DNA of 64,000 nucleotides from CAKSQF01 sp964568425 (GTDB lineage Bacteria; Bacillota; Clostridia; Oscillospirales; CAG-272), in contig CAZMPO010000003.1 in assembly GCA_964568425.1 (NCBI GenBank), positions 1-64,000 on the forward strand, read 5' to 3'. Shown piece by piece: positions 17,213 to 26,441 of this stretch. How positions within the stretch are numbered: the first letter of the stretch is position 1; every line of letters starts with the position of its first letter. The notes under the pieces were generated by a model. It was not told the DNA's origin, searched no databases, and worked only from the letters and a program-made list of their open reading frames with translations. A program made the translations under genes and the position numbers.

Positions 17213-18076
17213 ATGAAATATACACTGACAAACGACACACTCTCCGTCACGGTCAACAGCTTGGGCGCGGAGATCGCTTCTGTTGTCAAGGACGGCAGAG
17301 AATACATTTGGCAGGGTGGGGAAGAAGGACTTTGGAGCGAGCACGCTCCGATCCTCTTCCCGATCTGCGGACGCCTCCCTGATGGCGTTTATTCCCATAA
17401 GGGCAGAAAATATCAGCTCGGCACGCATGGATTTGCCCGTTTTAAGGAATTTAAGCTGATATCTGTCAGCAAAAACGAGATATCGCTTTTGCTGACCGCC
17501 GATTCCGAAAGCATGCAAGTCTTTCCCTTCGATTTTGAACTGACTATCACCTATCGACTTGACAGTGACTGGATAACGCAAAGTGCGCTGATCAAAAACA
17601 AGGGCGATGAGATGCTCTATGTCGGATACGGCGCGCATCCCGGGTTTGCGCTTGAGGGCGAGCTGTCCGATCACTACATCGATTTCGGACAGTGCGGCGA
17701 GCCCTTGAAGATCGGACTGACCAAAAGAGGACTGCAAAGCGGCGAGCGGTATCCGTTTGCGCTTGAAGATCGTCAAATAATGCGTCTTTCGGATGAGATC
17801 ATCGGGGATGCGGGGATATTTCTTGCCGAAACGAGCCGTCACGCGACGCTCCGATCTGTCAGATCGGAGCACGGCGTCGAGCTGTCCTTCCCCGATATGC
17901 CCTATGTCGGGTTCTGGCACGACCTGAGTCCTTTGGCAAAATATATCTGTATCGAGCCGTGGTGCTCCCTCCCATCGCTCGATCGCGACGCCGAGACGCT
18001 CGAGGCAAAGTCGGATATGTTCCGTCTGCCTTCCGGCGAGTGTCGATCGGCAGAATTTTCGATGAGATTTTTCTGA
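17213..18076 (+). CDS. Aldose 1-epimerase family protein
   Basis: A 287-residue member of the galactose mutarotase-like superfamily. Conserved features are LGAEIASVVKDGREYIWQG near the N-terminus, PILFPICGRLPDG, HGFARFKEF with the catalytic-type histidine, GAHPGFAL, and IEPWCSLPSLDRD. It belongs to the LacX/YihR-like clade, whose substrates are mostly unknown. The 8-base gap behind thrS implies shared transcription, with no obvious functional link. Confidence 0.88.
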   Translation: MKYTLTNDTLSVTVNSLGAEIASVVKDGREYIWQGGEEGLWSEHAPILFPICGRLPDGVYSHKGRKYQLGTHGFARFKEFKLISVSKNEISLLLTADSESMQVFPFDFELTITYRLDSDWITQSALIKNKGDEMLYVGYGAHPGFALEGELSDHYIDFGQCGEPLKIGLTKRGLQSGERYPFALEDRQIMRLSDEIIGDAGIFLAETSRHATLRSVRSEHGVELSFPDMPYVGFWHDLSPLAKYICIEPWCSLPSLDRDAETLEAKSDMFRLPSGECRSAEFSMRFF

Positions 18077-18104
18077 TTTCTTGAATTTTTAATATTATAA
18101 AACA

Positions 18105-18140
18105 AAAGATCCGACTCAAGCGCATTTGAGTCGGATCTTT
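18105..18140. terminator. Bidirectional terminator between the epimerase gene and clpX
   Basis: A 15-bp stem (18105-18119 with 18126-18140) with T-rich sequence on the plus side and A-rich sequence on the other; the two genes converge on it. Confidence 0.88.
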
Positions 18141-18144
18141 GGTT

Positions 18145-19488
18145 TTATTGGTCTGTGAGCTGATCGGAAGGGGGCTTCGGAAGAGCTTTTGTCTTTTTTA
18201 CAAGCGTCGGCGGTGCGATCTTTTTCACCGCGTCGGCGGTTATTATGACCTTTTTTACATCGGTTCTCGACGGAATGTCATACATAACGTCAAGCATGAT
18301 CTCCTCCATGATCGCACGGAGACCGCGTGCACCTGTTTTTCGCTCGATTGCGAGAGCGGCGATCGCCGATATGGCGTCATCGTCAAACTCAAGCTCGACT
18401 TTGTCCATGCCGATAAGTGCCCGATACTGCTTGACGAGCGCATTTTTGGGTTCGGACAATATCCTTTTCAGCGCACTCTCGTCGAGCGGATCGAGCGAGA
18501 CGACGACCGGCAGACGTCCGACAAGCTCGGGGATAAGTCCGAACTTGACGATATCGTGCGGAACGACGTCGCGGAGGTAGTTTTTCTGTTCAAGCTCGGC
18601 ACGAGAGGCGACCTCGCCGCCAAATCCGATGCCCGACTTGACCGAAACTCTGTTTTTGATGATCTCATCAAGCCCCTCGAACGCGCCGCCGCAGATAAAC
18701 AGGATGTTTTCGGTGTTTATCTGAATGAAATCCTGGTTCGGATGCTTGCGACCGCCCTGCGGAGGGACGTTCGCGACAGTGCCCTCGAGTATCTTTAAGA
18801 GTGCTTGCTGTACGCCCTCGCCCGAAACATCGCGCGTGATCGAGCGATTTTCGCTTTTTCTCGCGATCTTATCGATCTCGTCGATGTATATTATGCCTCT
18901 TTCGGCACTTTCGATGTCGAAATCGGCTGCCTGTATAAGTCGAAGCAATATGTTCTCGACATCCTCGCCGACATATCCTGCCTCGGTGAGTGTCGTTGCG
19001 TCGGCTATCGCGAAGGGCACGCGGAGCGTTTTCGCGAGATTTTGTGCAAGAAATGTCTTTCCGACGCCCGTAGGACCGAGAAGGAGCACATTTGACTTTG
19101 CGATCTCGACCTCGTCATTTTCCTCGACAGCATTTTTCTTGCGGCGAGAGCTTTTTTTCATCCTGCTGTCTTTCGACAAGATGCGCTTGTAATGATTGTA
19201 AACTGCGACGCAGAGTGCCTTTTTTGCCGCATCCTGACCGATAACATATTCGTCAAGGCTGTTTTTCAGCTCGATCGGGCGGGGGAGAGTTTCGAGTGTG
19301 AGACCCGACAGTCCGCTGTCCGCTTCCGAATACTGCTCATCGATCATGTCCGCGCAGACATCAACGCAGTTTTCGCATATAAACGCTCCCGTGGGGGAGG
19401 GAACGAGAAAACCGACCTGATTTTCGGTCCTGCCGCAGAATGAGCATCTGTTTTGTCTGCGTCCGTTGTCGTTGTATTGATTAGCCAT
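18145..19488 (-). CDS. clpX: ATP-dependent Clp protease ATP-binding subunit ClpX
   Basis: A 447-residue AAA+ unfoldase that feeds substrates to ClpP. It has the N-terminal zinc domain (CSFCGRTE ... CENCVDVC), Walker A GPTGVGKT, Walker B IIYIDEIDKI, the sensor region and the GFGG motif in the IGF-loop position used to dock on ClpP (IGF appears as GIGF). It ends the tig-clpP-clpX unit, 33 bases after clpP. Confidence 0.97.
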   Translation of the reverse strand: MANQYNDNGRRQNRCSFCGRTENQVGFLVPSPTGAFICENCVDVCADMIDEQYSEADSGLSGLTLETLPRPIELKNSLDEYVIGQDAAKKALCVAVYNHYKRILSKDSRMKKSSRRKKNAVEENDEVEIAKSNVLLLGPTGVGKTFLAQNLAKTLRVPFAIADATTLTEAGYVGEDVENILLRLIQAADFDIESAERGIIYIDEIDKIARKSENRSITRDVSGEGVQQALLKILEGTVANVPPQGGRKHPNQDFIQINTENILFICGGAFEGLDEIIKNRVSVKSGIGFGGEVASRAELEQKNYLRDVVPHDIVKFGLIPELVGRLPVVVSLDPLDESALKRILSEPKNALVKQYRALIGMDKVELEFDDDAISAIAALAIERKTGARGLRAIMEEIMLDVMYDIPSRTDVKKVIITADAVKKIAPPTLVKKTKALPKPPSDQLTDQ

Positions 19489-19521
19489 TTACACCTCGTA
19501 ATAATTTCAGATGTCGTATTC

Positions 19522-20109
19522 TCATGCGCGCTTTTCGATGACCTTGTCGATGATGCCGTACTCGGCAGCCTCGGCGGCGGTCATGAAATTGTCACGCTCG
19601 GTATCCGATGCGATCTGTTCGAAAGATTTTCCCGTGTTGGCGGCGAGTATGCGATTCAAATTGTCCTTTGTGCGAAGGAGCTGATCAGCGTGGATCTTGA
19701 TATCGGTCGCCTGACCCTGCATGCCGCCGACCAGCGGTTGGTGGATCATGATCTCACTGTTCGGGAGTGCAAATCTTTTGCCCTTTGCACCGCTCGAAAG
19801 GAGAAACGCGCCCATGCTTGCGGCAAGTCCTATGCAGATCGTCGAAACGTCGCATTTGATAAAATTCATCGTGTCGTAGATCGCCATTCCTGCGCTCACC
19901 GAACCTCCGGGGCTGTTGATGTAGAGCGAGATATCCTTGTCGGGATCCTGCGCCTCGAGAAAGAGAAGCTGTGCGACGACGATCGATGCGGTAACATCGT
20001 TTACCTCATCAGACAGAAATATGATCCTGTCATTCAAAAGCCGTGAATAGATATCGTAGGCGCGTTCGCCGCCTGCGGTTTTTTCAATTACGGTTGGTAC
20101 AAGTGCCAT
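19522..20109 (-). CDS. clpP: ATP-dependent Clp protease proteolytic subunit
   Basis: A 195-residue serine protease. The catalytic triad is visible: Ser in GLAASMGAFLL, His in EIMIHQPLVGG, and Asp in the segment TERDNFM. I start it at ATG 20109, which gives MALVPTVIEK and has GGGAGG upstream; the frame is open further back to 20181 without a binding site. Works with ClpX downstream. Confidence 0.97.
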   Translation of the reverse strand: MALVPTVIEKTAGGERAYDIYSRLLNDRIIFLSDEVNDVTASIVVAQLLFLEAQDPDKDISLYINSPGGSVSAGMAIYDTMNFIKCDVSTICIGLAASMGAFLLSSGAKGKRFALPNSEIMIHQPLVGGMQGQATDIKIHADQLLRTKDNLNRILAANTGKSFEQIASDTERDNFMTAAEAAEYGIIDKVIEKRA

Positions 20110-20146
20110 TATAATTTCCTCCCTGCTGTAAATCTGTGAATAAGTC

Positions 20147-20203
20147 AATAAGGACACGCAAAATGCAAATGATCTGTGCATGCACCTTTGACGCGTCCTT
20201 ATT
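20147..20203 (-). other. Intercistronic hairpin between tig and clpP
   Basis: A 12-bp stem (20147-20158 with 20192-20203) encloses a 33-base loop. On the transcribed strand no T-run follows, so it is not a standard terminator. It could protect or process the mRNA and set the tig to clpP ratio. Confidence 0.6.
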
Positions 20204-20218
20204 TTACGTTTTTGTTGT

Positions 20219-21502
20219 TTATTCTTTTACGACAGCCGCTTCCTTGCAAAGGTTCAGTGCCTTGTCGGCCGCAAGATCAACTCTTACGTCTTCGGGATCA
20301 ACAAGCTCCTTTACACGCTCAAGCTCGATCGAGTAGGTGTCGGACAGACGCTTCAGCTCGTCCTCGATCTCCTCGTCGGTGACAACAACGCTCTCAAGCT
20401 CGGCGATCTTCTCGAGTGCGAGACGGAGCTTGACCTGGCTCTCGGCCTTCGGACGCATCTGTGCGCGAATGCCGTCAAGGTCGGTTCCGAGATATCTCAT
20501 ATAATCGGAAAGCTTCAGACCCTGCATCTGCAGTCTGTTGTCGAAATCGCGAACCTGATTTTCGGTCTCGGTAACAAACATTGCCTCGGGAATGTCGGCA
20601 ACGAGCTTTTCGACGAGCGCGTCAACTACCTGCTCGGTAACCTTGTTGTCAGCCTCGTCGGCTGCTGCCTTTTCGAGTTTTGCCTTAACGTCAGCCGTAT
20701 ATTCAGCGACCGTGTCAAACTCGGATACGTCTTTTACAAATTCATCATCAAGCTCGGGGAGGATCGTCTCCTTGAGCGCATTGATCTTGGTCTTGAACAC
20801 GACGGGAGCACCTGCAAGCTCTTCTGCATGGTAGTCCTCGGGGAATGTGACATTTACGTCAAATTCTTCGCCGATCTCGTGTCCGACGATAGCATCCTCA
20901 AAGCCGGGGATAAATGTTCCCGAACCGAGCTTAAGATCGAAATCCTCGCCCTTGCCGCCGTCAAACGGAACATCGTCCTTGAAGCCCTCGTAGTTGATGT
21001 TTGCGGTGTCGCCGAGCTGTGCGGGACGTCCCTCAACATCGGTGGTTCTCGAATTGCGGTTGCGAACGCGGTCGATCTCGGCGGTGACCGCTTCATCTGT
21101 GATCTCTTTCTGCTCGCGTGTTACCTCGATACCCTTGTATCCCTCGATCGAAGCCTCGGGCTTTGTGTATACCTTTGCGGTAAATACAACGCCTTCCTCC
21201 TCGGATGCCGACTTTACTTCATATTCGGGAGCGGATACGACCTTTACGCCCGACTCTTTGAGCGCATCCTCGTAAGCACCCGGAACAAGCTCCTCAAGCG
21301 CGTCCTCAAAGAAGTAGCCCTTGCCGTACATCTTCTCAACGAGATTACGAGGAGCGTGACCCTTGCGGAAGCCGGGAAGCTGAATATTATTTTTTTTCGA
21401 ATTGTAAGATCTCGTCACTGCCGCGCTGAATGCAGCCGCATCTATGTCTATCTCAAGAAGAGCAACATTCTTTTCGGGAGTGGTTAAATTTCTGAGACTC
21501 AT
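20219..21502 (-). CDS. tig: Trigger factor
   Basis: A 427-residue ribosome-bound chaperone with peptidyl-prolyl isomerase activity. The ribosome-docking signature appears as LPGFRKGHAPRNLVEKMYG; the FKBP-type domain (about residues 160-245) shows FDGGKGEDFDLKLGSGTFIPGFEDAIVGH. I favour ATG 21502, nine bases after GGAGG, over ATG 21508, only three bases away. It heads tig-clpP-clpX, a very common order. Confidence 0.96.
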   Translation of the reverse strand: MSLRNLTTPEKNVALLEIDIDAAAFSAAVTRSYNSKKNNIQLPGFRKGHAPRNLVEKMYGKGYFFEDALEELVPGAYEDALKESGVKVVSAPEYEVKSASEEEGVVFTAKVYTKPEASIEGYKGIEVTREQKEITDEAVTAEIDRVRNRNSRTTDVEGRPAQLGDTANINYEGFKDDVPFDGGKGEDFDLKLGSGTFIPGFEDAIVGHEIGEEFDVNVTFPEDYHAEELAGAPVVFKTKINALKETILPELDDEFVKDVSEFDTVAEYTADVKAKLEKAAADEADNKVTEQVVDALVEKLVADIPEAMFVTETENQVRDFDNRLQMQGLKLSDYMRYLGTDLDGIRAQMRPKAESQVKLRLALEKIAELESVVVTDEEIEDELKRLSDTYSIELERVKELVDPEDVRVDLAADKALNLCKEAAVVKE

Positions 21503-21548
21503 TTTCATTATCCTCCGATATTTGTCAAACCTTATTGCATACCTATAT

Positions 21549-21577
21549 ATTCTAAATCAAAATAACGATTTTGTCAA
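21549..21577 (-). promoter_or_regulatory. Promoter of tig-clpP-clpX
   Basis: Minus strand: TTGACA (21572-21577), 17 bases, TAGAAT (21549-21554). I see no CIRCE or CtsR-like direct repeat next to it. Confidence 0.8.
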
Positions 21578-21604
21578 GTGTTTGGGCGAAAAAAGTTGAT
21601 AGTT

Positions 21605-22345
21605 TTACAATTTTTTAATATATTCTTCGCCTTTGTGCGTCCCGACGTGGTCTATTCTGTAGGGAATGAAGTTCAAAAAGTCACACGAACAGAGTGAAAA
21701 CTCGATGTCTTCAAAGAGAGTTACCTGCGGAACTCGGTACAGTCCGTGGATGTGACCGAAAAACACTCGGTCGATATTGTATTCGTGAAGTATGTCGACG
21801 ATCTCTCGGCAGACATAGTCGCCGAACACGGGCGGAAAATGGAATATCGCGATCCGCTCGCCCTCCATGTCGTGCGATGCGTCAAGCGACATTTTCAGCC
21901 GAAGTGCCTCCCTTGCGACGATCTTTTTGTAATCTGTATCCGACGGTGCGTTTGCACTGTCGCTGTACCATCCGCGTGTGCCGCAGATGACGAACCCCTC
22001 GGCAGATATCGCGTTGTTTTGAAGAAAATCTATGCCGCATATCCCACAGCGATCGAAAAATTCGCGATTTTTGGTGAGCGTGTTCCACCAATAATCATGA
22101 TTTCCACGCAAAAAGATCTTTTTCCCGGGCAGATCTGCGATAAATTTCAGATCGGGTGCCGCCTCGTCGAGCGATATCCCCCATGAGATGTCACCACCGA
22201 TGATCACCGTGTCAGAAGGCGTCACGACAGCTTGCCAATTTTTTTCGATCTTTTCGGCATGCGATGTCCATCTGCTGCCGAAAATGTCCATCGGCTTTTC
22301 TTTTGCTTTCGAAAGATGGGTGTCCGAGAGAATGTAGAGAGCCAT
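21605..22345 (-). CDS. Metallophosphoesterase
   Basis: A 246-residue calcineurin-like phosphoesterase. The metal-binding motifs are in order: LSDTHLS (DxH), GGDISWG (GDxxW), RGNHDYWW (GNHD), a histidine in FHFPPVF, and GHIHG. It belongs to the YkuE-unrelated group annotated as serine/threonine protein phosphatase or generic metallophosphoesterase; substrate unknown. I start at ATG 22345 (MALYILSDTH) behind AAAGGTG; an ATG at 22369 adds eight residues. Confidence 0.88.
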   Translation of the reverse strand: MALYILSDTHLSKAKEKPMDIFGSRWTSHAEKIEKNWQAVVTPSDTVIIGGDISWGISLDEAAPDLKFIADLPGKKIFLRGNHDYWWNTLTKNREFFDRCGICGIDFLQNNAISAEGFVICGTRGWYSDSANAPSDTDYKKIVAREALRLKMSLDASHDMEGERIAIFHFPPVFGDYVCREIVDILHEYNIDRVFFGHIHGLYRVPQVTLFEDIEFSLCSCDFLNFIPYRIDHVGTHKGEEYIKKL

Positions 22346-22368
22346 TTTTGCACCTTTTTTGTTGATCA

Positions 22369-22396
22369 TTGTCTTTTTGCGGATGTTTTGTATAAT
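22369..22396 (+). promoter_or_regulatory. Promoter of the DUF1540 gene
   Basis: TTGTCT (22369-22374), 16 bases, TATAAT (22391-22396), 48 bases before the start codon. Confidence 0.6.
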
Positions 22397-22443
22397 CGCC
22401 GATCGATCGGAAATACTGCTTGTGGACGATCGGGGGGATTTGA

Positions 22444-22620
22444 TTGGAAAAGCATGAGGGCAAGAGCCGCACGGGGAACAAAATAGTTTGCTCCGTCAAA
22501 AATTGCAGCTATCACAAGGGCGAGTTTGAATGCACCGCCGACCCGGTGTCCGTCGGACCGACATTCGCAAACTCGTCCTGCGACACGGTCTGCGCGACCT
22601 TTAAGCCAAAGAGTCGGTAA
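22444..22620 (+). CDS. Small cysteine-rich DUF1540 protein
   Basis: A 58-residue gene between two minus-strand genes, too short for usual length cut-offs. The protein has the pattern of DUF1540: IVCSVKNCSYH, then FECTADPVSV, then CDTVCATFKP, with six cysteines. Such proteins are common in Clostridia, often as paired repeats, and are presumed to bind metal; function unknown. The best start is TTG at 22444, six bases after a GGGGGGA site, with a TATAAT at 22391. The last 20 bases overlap the 3' end of thrC on the opposite strand. Confidence 0.75.
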   Translation: MEKHEGKSRTGNKIVCSVKNCSYHKGEFECTADPVSVGPTFANSSCDTVCATFKPKSR

Positions 22621-24100
22621 ATTCGATGATTGCCGATTCCATTGACTCGGTGTCGGCATCAATGCATTTGTTAAAACGAATGTCCTTGGTCAGAACAGAC
22701 CAAAGAGGCGCGGGGATGGCGGTCTCGGTGTAATCGGACAGACGCATGAACAGCTCGCTGTCCTCGCCCGTGCTGTCAAGATCCAGCGCATCGCATACCG
22801 CAGGCGCGAATTTGTAGGGGGATGCCGTCGAAACTACCAGAATGGGGTGCTTTTCGTCGGCGTCTTCGCATTCCTCGGCGTATTTTTCGGCACAGCGGAG
22901 CGCGACTGCCGTGTGTGTGTCGGCAAGATAGGCAAATCTGTCGAACACCGATGCGATCTCGGACAAACACTCGCTCTCGTCGCACCATTTGCCGACAAAA
23001 TCAGCCGATATCTTTTCCATAACGTCCTCGTCGACCGTGTATTTGCCAAACTCGGCAAGCTCACGCATGTACCCTGCGCATCTTTCGTGCCCTGCGGCGA
23101 CACAGATCAGTCGCTCCAGGTTTGACGAGATCAGAATATCCATCGAGGGCGATACGGTCGTGTGGAAACGACGGTTCTTGTCATACTTGCCGTCGGTGAG
23201 AAAATCGGTTAAGACGTTGTTGTCGTTGGATGCGCAGATCAGCTTGCCGATCGGAAGCCCCATCCTCTTGGCGATGTATGCGGCAAGTATGTTGCCGAAA
23301 TTGCCTGTCGGGACGCAGACATCAAGAGCATCGCCCCAAACAAGCGACCCACCATTCACCATGTCGCAATATGCCGATACATAATATACGATCTGCGGAA
23401 CGAGCCGTCCCCAGTTTATTGAATTTGCCGACGAAAGGAAGATCCCGCGCTCGTCAAGCTCTTTGGCAAATTCCTTATCAGAAAAGATCTTTTTGACCCC
23501 CGATTGTGCGTCGTCGAAATTGCCGCTTATCGCCGTAACATTGACGTTTGTGCCCTCTTGGGTCTGCATCTGCCTCTTTTGCGCGGCAGATACGCCGTTT
23601 TCGGGGTAGAATACAGATATGGCAGTGCCCTCGACATCGCAAAATCCTTCAAGTGCCGCTTTGCCCGTGTCGCCCGATGTCGCGACGAGTATCAGCGCAC
23701 GCTTTTCCTCGTTTGTCAGCTTGAGCGCGCGAGAGAGCAGACGCGGCATCAGCTGAAGTGCCATGTCCTTGAATGCACAGGTCGGACCGTGCCAGAGCTC
23801 GAGCGTGTACAGCCTGTCGCAAAGCTCTTTGACCGGGGCGATCTCGCCGTCAAATTTGTCGCCGTACGCCGCGCTCGCGTCCTCAAGAAGGTTTTCATAA
23901 CCGTATTCGGGCAGATAGAGCGAAAGGATGAGAGCCGCTCGCTCGGGATAGCTTGCCGAAAGCAGTCTCTCGCGCAGATCATCATTGATCTGCGGAAAAG
24001 ATGTCGGCATATACAGTCCGCCGTCCTCGCAAAGTCCCTTCTTTATCGCCTCCGCGGCACAAACTTCTGTTCTGTCTTCTCTTGTACTTTGATACTTCAT
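22601..24100 (-). CDS. thrC: Threonine synthase
   Basis: A 499-residue PLP enzyme turning O-phosphohomoserine into threonine. It is the longer (class I, yeast/E. coli-like) type: MKYQSTRED at the N-terminus, GPTCAFKDMALQLM carrying the PLP lysine, ATSGDTGKAALEGF, and VPTGNFGNILAAY for phosphate binding. I start at ATG 24100 behind AGAGG; a TTG five codons earlier is possible. With thrS at 15 kb this is the second threonine-related gene, but no T-box precedes it. Confidence 0.95.
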   Translation of the reverse strand: MKYQSTREDRTEVCAAEAIKKGLCEDGGLYMPTSFPQINDDLRERLLSASYPERAALILSLYLPEYGYENLLEDASAAYGDKFDGEIAPVKELCDRLYTLELWHGPTCAFKDMALQLMPRLLSRALKLTNEEKRALILVATSGDTGKAALEGFCDVEGTAISVFYPENGVSAAQKRQMQTQEGTNVNVTAISGNFDDAQSGVKKIFSDKEFAKELDERGIFLSSANSINWGRLVPQIVYYVSAYCDMVNGGSLVWGDALDVCVPTGNFGNILAAYIAKRMGLPIGKLICASNDNNVLTDFLTDGKYDKNRRFHTTVSPSMDILISSNLERLICVAAGHERCAGYMRELAEFGKYTVDEDVMEKISADFVGKWCDESECLSEIASVFDRFAYLADTHTAVALRCAEKYAEECEDADEKHPILVVSTASPYKFAPAVCDALDLDSTGEDSELFMRLSDYTETAIPAPLWSVLTKDIRFNKCIDADTESMESAIIEFTDSLA

Positions 24101-24170
24101 ACTAAAACCTCTCAAAAATGCTGTATATCTTTATCTTATTATCTTATCTTGATCTATCTTTAGACAATTG

Positions 24171-24304
24171 TAAAAGTCGAATATGCGAAAAATCGTACAT
24201 CAAATATTCATGTCTGCACTATCCCTGTAGGGCGGGGGCTTGCTCCCGCCGTCGAACAAGATCGATCTTTAATATTATTAATAGATGAAAGTGCTCGACT
24301 TTTA
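24171..24304. repeat. REP-like element with 10-bp inverted ends
   Basis: TAAAAGTCGA at 24171-24180 and its inverse TCGACTTTTA at 24295-24304 bracket 134 bases. Inside lies the same GC-rich core found twice at 11.1-11.3 kb (24220-24251). It sits in the gap between thrC and ansA. Confidence 0.7.
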
Positions 24305-24319
24305 TGATCGGTTGCCATT

Positions 24320-25312
24320 TTATCTTATAATATCATGTGCGATCGGGGTGCAGAACAGCTCCCTGATCCTGTCCTTGTCGTCGGTCTGACCGAGTATCCA
24401 CATAAGCTTTGTTGCGATCGCCTCGGTGGTCATGTCGTACGCCTCCATCAGATCAAGCTCAAGCTTTGCCGCCTGACCGACCTCGTATATCTCCATGTCA
24501 CTGCCCTCGTGCGAGACCTGCGTCGTCATTACTACAACCACACCTGTGTCGATCAGCTTGCGGAGCGCGCCGATGAAATCGCCGTCCTCCGATCTCGGAA
24601 TTCCGCCGACCCCGAATGACTCGATTATCACCGCGCGATATCTTCCCTGTAAACAGCGGAGAATGTGCGGATCTGCTCCCGGGATGAGCTTGTATACGAA
24701 GATCTCAGGGCTCAGCCTGTCATAAAAGATCGGGTCGCCCTCGACCGACTGCGTAATGTAGTTTATTACCCGACCGTCGCGTATTTTTGCAAGCTCGGGA
24801 TAGTCGATCGATGAAAAGGCGTTGAAGGATTTTGTCCGCGTTTTTTGCGCGCGTGTTCCGATGATGACCTTGCCGTCAAATACGACCGAGACGCCTGACG
24901 CATACTCGCAGGCGGCGTACATGAGTGCGCCGATCAGATTGCCGCGCGCGTCGGTGTCGCGAAGATATATCGACTTTTGCGAGCCCGTAAGCACGATCGG
25001 CTTTTTGCTGTTTTGTATCATATATGAGAGCGCGGCGGCAGTGTATGCCATGGTGTCGGTCCCGTGCGTGATCACAAATCCGTCAAAGTCGGCATAGTGC
25101 TCTCTTATCGCCCTGACCATCATTATATAATGCTCGGCTCTTATGTTCGTGCTGTCTATGCAAAAAAGTGACTTTGCGGTGATGTGTGCGATGTCCGCGA
25201 GCTCGGGGACGTAGCCGACAAGCTCATCCGAGCTGATGGCGGGGGCAAGCCCTTTTTCGGTATCCCTTGAGGCGATGGTTCCGCCTGTCGTTAAAATGAG
25301 GATTTTTTTCAT
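24320..25312 (-). CDS. ansA: L-asparaginase, cytoplasmic type I
   Basis: A 330-residue amidohydrolase converting asparagine to aspartate and ammonia. Both catalytic threonines are in their motifs: LTTGGTIAS (residues 7-15) and ITHGTDTMAYTAAALS (about 83). No signal peptide, so it is cytosolic. It lies 30 bases after yraN, apparently as last gene of lepB-rbgA-rnhB-yraN-ansA. Confidence 0.92.
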   Translation of the reverse strand: MKKILILTTGGTIASRDTEKGLAPAISSDELVGYVPELADIAHITAKSLFCIDSTNIRAEHYIMMVRAIREHYADFDGFVITHGTDTMAYTAAALSYMIQNSKKPIVLTGSQKSIYLRDTDARGNLIGALMYAACEYASGVSVVFDGKVIIGTRAQKTRTKSFNAFSSIDYPELAKIRDGRVINYITQSVEGDPIFYDRLSPEIFVYKLIPGADPHILRCLQGRYRAVIIESFGVGGIPRSEDGDFIGALRKLIDTGVVVVMTTQVSHEGSDMEIYEVGQAAKLELDLMEAYDMTTEAIATKLMWILGQTDDKDRIRELFCTPIAHDIIR

Positions 25313-25342
25313 ATTTTTGTTTTTTGGTTATTGCTCGACCGC

Positions 25343-25813
25343 TCAGCGTCTTGCGGTAAACGCCGATATTATGTGGTTGAAACGAAGTGCCATAAAGTCG
25401 CCGCAGACCTGATAGTATACCTCGACAACATCCATCCTCGGTCTGCCGATCTGCGGATGCGTTCTGATATAATCCTTGGCGGCGTGTATGATGCTCTGTC
25501 GCTTTTTCGCATCCACCGCGGATGACGGACTGCCGTATCTTTGCAGGTGGGCGGTGCTGTCGTATCTCGCTTTGACCTCGATAAAGGCGAGAATGTCGTC
25601 TTTCTTCATTATTATATCGATCTCGCCGCCGCGTATACGATAGTTTCGAAAGATCGGCTCATATCCTTGCCCTTTCAGCCATTCCTCGGCGGCACGCTCG
25701 AAGCAGATCCCTCTGCCGTAATGATCCTTGCCGTTCAGAATGTTTGCCGCCGCCTCTTTTTCCGCTGCCGTGAGATCCTTTCGTCGCCTCTTGAATCTGA
25801 ATAGATTGAACAT
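25343..25813 (-). CDS. yraN: UPF0102 family protein YraN
   Basis: A 156-residue endonuclease-like protein. The YraN core is plain: GRGICFERAAEEWL, then GYEPIFRNYRIRGGEIDIIMKKDD and AFIEVKAR, a restriction-fold (PD-ExK-like) active site with E, D and E-x-K. I start at ATG 25813, just past the rnhB stop; the frame is open upstream but that part is rnhB shadow. Function unsettled. Its place behind rnhB is a conserved arrangement. Confidence 0.88.
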   Translation of the reverse strand: MFNLFRFKRRRKDLTAAEKEAAANILNGKDHYGRGICFERAAEEWLKGQGYEPIFRNYRIRGGEIDIIMKKDDILAFIEVKARYDSTAHLQRYGSPSSAVDAKKRQSIIHAAKDYIRTHPQIGRPRMDVVEVYYQVCGDFMALRFNHIISAFTARR

Positions 25814-25814
25814 A

Positions 25815-26441
25815 TCACCGTTTTGCTTTCTTTTCCTTGGGCGGCTTGTCAAGAAAGCCCATGAAGGTCTTCCTGTGTACGGGGGAGACGCCGAGCTCGC
25901 GGATCTTCTGCATGTGAAGTGCCGTTCCGTAGCCCTTGTGCCCGGCAAATCCGTACTCGGGATACATGGCGTCCATCTCGAGACAGTATCTGTCACGGCT
26001 CACCTTGGCGAGTATCGATGCCGCCGCCACCGACATTGAAAGCCCGTCGCCGCCGATAAGCGTCTTTGTTGCCATCTCAAATCCGCGCGCGATATTTCCG
26101 TCAACCAAAACAAGATCGGGACGCACGGACAGTCCGTCCACCGCGCGTCGCATGGCAAGCTGTGATGCGTTCAGTATGTTCATTTCGTCGATCTCCTCGA
26201 CCGACGCGGATGCGATGCAAAAGGACACCGCCTCCTTGCGGATAATATCGAAAAGAGCCTCGCGCTTTTTCGGGGAAAGCTTTTTGGAGTCGTTCAGCCC
26301 GTCTATCACGAGCCCGTCGGGGAGTATTACCGCTGCGGCAAATACATCTCCCGCAAGCGGACCGCGACCTGCCTCGTCAGTGCCCGCGACGACCGCATAT
26401 CCGCTCTCGTGCGCGGCAAGCTCGTATTCATAACTCGGCAT
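25815..26441 (-). CDS. rnhB: Ribonuclease HII
   Basis: A 208-residue enzyme that cuts RNA in RNA-DNA hybrids, including single ribonucleotides. Key motifs: GTDEAGRGPLAGDVFAAAV holding the first acidic pair, LNDSKKLSPKKRE, LVDGN, and KVSRDRYCLEMD. I start at ATG 26441, six bases after AAAGGAGG; this overlaps the rbgA end by 14 bases, implying coupled translation. Confidence 0.95.
   Translation of the reverse strand: MPSYEYELAAHESGYAVVAGTDEAGRGPLAGDVFAAAVILPDGLVIDGLNDSKKLSPKKREALFDIIRKEAVSFCIASASVEEIDEMNILNASQLAMRRAVDGLSVRPDLVLVDGNIARGFEMATKTLIGGDGLSMSVAAASILAKVSRDRYCLEMDAMYPEYGFAGHKGYGTALHMQKIRELGVSPVHRKTFMGFLDKPPKEKKAKR

Noticed and set aside
22366..22662. A 98-codon minus-strand frame over the thrC end
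   Set aside because: It overlaps thrC in another frame and has no known motif; the plus-strand DUF1540 pattern explains this DNA better.
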